A stretch of 39,133 bases of DNA from an uncultured Clostridia bacterium (lineage in GTDB: Bacteria > Bacillota > Limnochordia > Darwinibacteriales > Darwinibacteriaceae), in contig FIZK01000001.1 of the NCBI GenBank assembly GCA_900018335.1, forward strand, positions 1 through 39,133, written 5' to 3'. Numbering within the stretch: the stretch's first letter is position 1; each line of letters begins with the position of its first letter. Made by a program: the position numbers and the translations under genes. The notes under the pieces are model-generated. The model was given only the letters and a program-made list of their open reading frames with translations, was not told the DNA's origin and did not search any database. This document shows positions 35,515 through 39,133 of the stretch, piece by piece.

Positions 35515-36873
35515 ATGGAGAGTTTTTTCAAGCTGAAGGAAAACGGCACTAATGTTCGCACTGAAATTCTGGCGGGATTGACCACGTTCTTTGCCATGGC
35601 CTACATCGTCATGGTTAACCCTGACATCCTGTCAGCCACGGGAATGCCCTGGGGCGCGGTCTTCCTGGCAACCATCGCGGCATCCATCATTGGCACTCTG
35701 GTTATGGGGCTGTTTGCCAACGTCCCCTACGCCCAAGCTCCCGGCATGGGTCTCAATGCTTTCTTCACCTTCACCGTCGTGTTCAGCCTCGGGTTTACCT
35801 GGCAGGAAGCTTTGGCCATGGTGTTCATCTGCGGCATAATCAACATCCTGATTACGGTGACCAACATCCGCAAGCTGATCATCAAGTGCATCCCGGAAAG
35901 TCTGCAGAACGCCATCGGCGGCGGCATCGGAATCTTCATCGCCTACATCGGCCTACAGAACGCAGGACTGATCGGCTTTGGAGCTGGTGTTCCGGAACTC
36001 GTGCCCCTGAATAACGCTTCTGTACTGCTCACCCTGTTCGGACTGGCCGTCACAGTGATTTTGCTAGTTCGCAATGTGAAGGGCGCCATCTTCATCGGCA
36101 TCATCATCACCACCCTGCTGGGCATTCCCTTTGGAGTAACCCAGGTGGGAGACACCGTAAGTCTATCCGAAGCCTTTTCTCAGCTGGGCACCACCTTTGG
36201 AGCTGCCTTCGGCAATCCCGGTATGCTCTCCTTGTTCAGCGACTTGAGCAAGCTGCCCCTGGTGCTCATGACCATCTTCGCGTTCAGCCTTTCTGACACC
36301 TTTGACACCATCGGCACGTTTATCGGCACGGGCAGGCGCGCTGGTATCTTCTCCGCTGAAGATATGAAGGCCCTGGAAACCAGTTCCGGCTTTAAATCGA
36401 AGATGGACCGGGCCCTTTTTGCCGACGCCACTGCCACATCCATCGGCGCCATCTTCGGTACTTCCAACACCACCACTTACGTGGAAAGTGCTGCGGGCAT
36501 CGGAGCAGGCGGCAGGACAGGCTTAACCAGCGTGGTTGTTGCCGTACTCTTCTTCCTCAGCGCCTTCTTTGCTCCGGCCATCAGCGCCATCCCGTCAGCT
36601 GCGACGGCACCGGCCCTGATCATCGTCGGTATCATGATGCTGGCTTCCTTCAAGGAAGTTAACTGGACCGATTTCGTGGAAGCTGTGCCTGCCTTTTTCG
36701 CCGGCGTGTTCATGGCCCTGTGCTACAGCATTTCCTACGGCATTGCCGGTGGGTTCATCTTCTACACACTGGTTAAAATCGTGAAGGGCGAAGCCAAGAG
36801 TATTCACCCCATTCTGGCCGTGTCCACCGTGCTGTTTATCCTCAACTTCATCATCTTAGCCGTAATTCAATAG
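35515..36873 (+). CDS. NCS2 family purine (hypoxanthine/guanine/adenine) permease, AzgA/PbuG-like
   Basis: TNVRTEILAGLTTFFAMAYIVMVNPDILSATGMPWGAVFLATI, APGMGLNAFFTFTVV, SDTFDTIGTFIGTGRRAG, TSNTTTYVESAAGIGAGGRTGLT. Confidence 0.95.
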   Translation: MESFFKLKENGTNVRTEILAGLTTFFAMAYIVMVNPDILSATGMPWGAVFLATIAASIIGTLVMGLFANVPYAQAPGMGLNAFFTFTVVFSLGFTWQEALAMVFICGIINILITVTNIRKLIIKCIPESLQNAIGGGIGIFIAYIGLQNAGLIGFGAGVPELVPLNNASVLLTLFGLAVTVILLVRNVKGAIFIGIIITTLLGIPFGVTQVGDTVSLSEAFSQLGTTFGAAFGNPGMLSLFSDLSKLPLVLMTIFAFSLSDTFDTIGTFIGTGRRAGIFSAEDMKALETSSGFKSKMDRALFADATATSIGAIFGTSNTTTYVESAAGIGAGGRTGLTSVVVAVLFFLSAFFAPAISAIPSAATAPALIIVGIMMLASFKEVNWTDFVEAVPAFFAGVFMALCYSISYGIAGGFIFYTLVKIVKGEAKSIHPILAVSTVLFILNFIILAVIQ

Positions 36874-36898
36874 CAGTCAATCGATACGCTTCCCAAGT

Positions 36899-36926
36899 AA
36901 AGACCACCGCCTCGGCGGTGGTCTTT
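36899..36926. terminator. Bidirectional terminator
   Basis: AAAGACCACCGCC / GGCGGTGGTCTTT perfect 13-nt inverted repeat. Confidence 0.9.
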
Positions 36927-36927
36927 A

Positions 36928-39133
36928 CTATGATGCCAGTTTAGCCAGGGCTTCCTCCTCCACAAGGGGTTTGCTGTAGAGATAGCCCTGCATCACATCG
37001 CAGCCGCTCTCCGCTAGGTAACGGAGTTGAACCTCCTCTTCCACTCCCTCCGCCACTACCTTCAATCCCAACTTGTGGCACATGGAAATCAGGTCCTTAA
37101 TCACCAAGCGTTGCTTGTCCTTAACCAGGATGTTGTCGATGAAGCGCTTATCGATCTTGATGCAGTCGATGGGCAGCTCCTCGATGCGGGAAAGGGCGGA
37201 GTAGCCCGTCCCAAAGTCGTCCAGGGCAATGCTCACCCCCAGATCCCGCAGGGGCAGGAGCTTAGCTTCCACGCCGGCGAAATCCTCAATCAGCACCGAC
37301 TCGGTGATCTCCAGCTGCAGACTCCTGGGCTCAATGCCCGCATCTCTCAATATCTCGCCTACCCTCTGGCTGAAATCTTCCTGCACCAGCTGGAGGACGG
37401 AGATGTTCACGCCAACGTGCAGATCCCCATGGCCACAGTGATTGAGCCGCCGGATGAAGTCGCAGGCGCTTTCCAGGACCCAATAGCCAAGGGGAACGAT
37501 GAGACCATGGCGCTCAGCGATGGGAATGAACTCCGCTGGCGAGACCATACCCAGGGAGGGAGAGTTCATACGGGATAGGGCCTCAAATCCCACCACCTCC
37601 AAGGAGGACACGGCCACCTTGGGCTGGTAGTGCAGGTAGACGGTGCCCAAACCGGGATTGCCCACGAAACGGCGCAGTTCCTGGGCAATGATTTCCTCCC
37701 GGCGCAGCCTGGCTCCCATCTCCACATCGAAGAAGGCATAACTGGGCGCGCTTGGTGTGTTTTCCAAATGCTGCACCGCCACGGCAGCCTGGGTGAGCAC
37801 ATCCACAGGATCCGTGTGGGAGTCGCTGAGCTCCACTATGCCTGTGCCTACTTCCAAGTGGTGCCCGATGGGATCTGGGCCTTCTTCAACACCAGCCCGG
37901 ATATGTTCCGCCAGTTCGATCAGCTCTTCCCTGCCGCTGTAGCCCTGGACCAGGAAGGCAAAGCGGTTGCCGGAAAAGCGGAAGAGACGTCTGCCGCCCT
38001 CAACCAGGGTAGACAGTCTCTCGGAAACATGGGCCATGAGGCGGTCCCCCGCATCGAAACCGTAGACAGAGTTAACTTCGCTGAGGTTGCGGCAGTGCAC
38101 CAGCAGAAATGCACCATTCTCCGAACGTTCACCCCAGAGCCATTCAGTCAAAACCTCCTCCAGGTACACCTTGTTGGGCAGACCGGTTAAGCTGTCATGG
38201 TAGGCCAAGCTGACCAGCTGCTGATTATGCCTAAAGTTAGCAAACATGGTGTAGATGAAGATGAGACAGACGAAGCTGGTCCCGGCAAAGACCAGCAGGG
38301 TCGTGGTACGCATCACGGCCAGCGTGGAGTCGGTGGACTTGCCCACAACCAAAGTGCCCACGAACTCTCCATCGAGTTGAACAGGGACGTAGATGTCATA
38401 GGTTTCTTCGCCATTCTCCCTGTTAATTTGGGAGTAGCTGCGCCCGGCCAGCACCGCTTCCCTCAAATCGGTATCGTCCAAGTGAAGGCCTACATGATCC
38501 GGGGTGCTGCTGGCTAAAACAGTGAAATCCGGACCCAAAAAGCAGACGTGGTCCACCAGATGAAAACTGCCAATTTCGCCCACAATCCTCTGCAGCTCAA
38601 AGGAGGACAGAAAGCCCTGAACGAGATCGGCATCAATGCCCAACTGGACAAAGCGTCCATCATCGAGGCGCACATAGGCGTACTTGTAGTAGCGGTCGGA
38701 TTCGCTGTCGCGGCGGATGTCTTCTACCAAGGAATGGGCACCGCTGATCATGAAATTATGTACGGGATGACCCGGCTCGGCCGCCCAACCCAGGTAGGCG
38801 GGAGTAGTCGAGTACTCAATGACGCCTTGGGGATTGTAAAGGTAGATTTCATCCACGGATAAAGAGTTGGCCAGGGCCTGGAGGGCCGCATCGTCCATCT
38901 GGTCGGAAAAGAGGGCTGTGGTCGCGGTGGCGGTGATCAGCCTGTCCTCCAAGAGCTCATTGATGGCACTATACGCTTCCCTGCTCTTTACCAGGCTGTG
39001 GGAGTAGATGCTGGCGTAGTTGAGGCTCTCCTCCTCCAGCCTGCCCAGGAAGAGGGTGCGCACGTAGTTGACCAAGAAATAATTCAGAGCAGAAAAGACA
39101 AGCGCAATCAGGACAATGGCGACCACATACGGC
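36928..39133 (-). CDS. Membrane sensor/degenerate GGDEF/EAL protein, probably truncated by window edge
   Basis: Frame stays open through 39133; extracellular sensor between TMs; GGDEF motif is SGNRF; EAL intact (GFEALSRMN, LEITESV, LDDFGTGYSAL, VVAEGVE). Confidence 0.9.
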   Translation of the reverse strand, partial: PYVVAIVLIALVFSALNYFLVNYVRTLFLGRLEEESLNYASIYSHSLVKSREAYSAINELLEDRLITATATTALFSDQMDDAALQALANSLSVDEIYLYNPQGVIEYSTTPAYLGWAAEPGHPVHNFMISGAHSLVEDIRRDSESDRYYKYAYVRLDDGRFVQLGIDADLVQGFLSSFELQRIVGEIGSFHLVDHVCFLGPDFTVLASSTPDHVGLHLDDTDLREAVLAGRSYSQINRENGEETYDIYVPVQLDGEFVGTLVVGKSTDSTLAVMRTTTLLVFAGTSFVCLIFIYTMFANFRHNQQLVSLAYHDSLTGLPNKVYLEEVLTEWLWGERSENGAFLLVHCRNLSEVNSVYGFDAGDRLMAHVSERLSTLVEGGRRLFRFSGNRFAFLVQGYSGREELIELAEHIRAGVEEGPDPIGHHLEVGTGIVELSDSHTDPVDVLTQAAVAVQHLENTPSAPSYAFFDVEMGARLRREEIIAQELRRFVGNPGLGTVYLHYQPKVAVSSLEVVGFEALSRMNSPSLGMVSPAEFIPIAERHGLIVPLGYWVLESACDFIRRLNHCGHGDLHVGVNISVLQLVQEDFSQRVGEILRDAGIEPRSLQLEITESVLIEDFAGVEAKLLPLRDLGVSIALDDFGTGYSALSRIEELPIDCIKIDKRFIDNILVKDKQRLVIKDLISMCHKLGLKVVAEGVEEEVQLRYLAESGCDVMQGYLYSKPLVEEEALAKLAS

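Noticed and set aside
1-39133. CRISPR arrays, tRNA/rRNA genes, transposases, prophage genes, toxin-antitoxin or known defence islands
   Set aside because: No matching repeats, conserved RNA motifs or protein signatures were noticed by eye; tRNAscan/Infernal/defence-system HMM runs would be needed to exclude them formally.

Overview
The window is a gene-dense segment of about 39 kb, probably a chromosomal fragment from a Firmicutes-type (spore-former-like) bacterium, judging from the gene families. No rRNA, tRNA, CRISPR array or transposon was recognised by eye. Core content in order: ROK kinase (5' truncated), M17 leucyl aminopeptidase, MFS transporter, an AhpC-type peroxiredoxin interrupted by an in-frame UGA, a flavoprotein, Fe/Mn superoxide dismutase, a cluster of small proteins around a YheC/YheD-like ATP-grasp gene, an Ere/ChaN-like protein, MrfA/MrfB-like helicase and exonuclease, a secreted FMN-binding-like protein, HAD hydrolase, TPR protein, DUF4097 protein, thiol peroxidase, nitroreductase, a diguanylate cyclase, glutaminyl cyclotransferase, fused PII plus DUF1538, MscS, an EAL protein, SbcC/SbcD-like (YhaN/YhaO-like) proteins, GH94 phosphorylase, a purine riboswitch with NCS2 permease, and a second EAL protein (truncated by the window edge). 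Most notable: (1) the peroxiredoxin has UGA exactly at the peroxidatic Cys, followed by a bacterial SECIS-like hairpin, so it is very likely a selenoprotein that ORF callers would split in two. It also lacks the C-terminal resolving Cys. (2) A duplicated two-gene module (26-30 aa single-TM microprotein plus ~93 aa helical protein) flanks the YheC/YheD-like gene. The microproteins fall below the ORF-track cutoff. (3) A purine-riboswitch-like aptamer with a noncanonical P3/J3-1 and a readable terminator/antiterminator lies before the purine permease. (4) A Fur-box-like operator and a 5'-UTR hairpin precede sodA. All family calls come from reading motifs; no database search was run.
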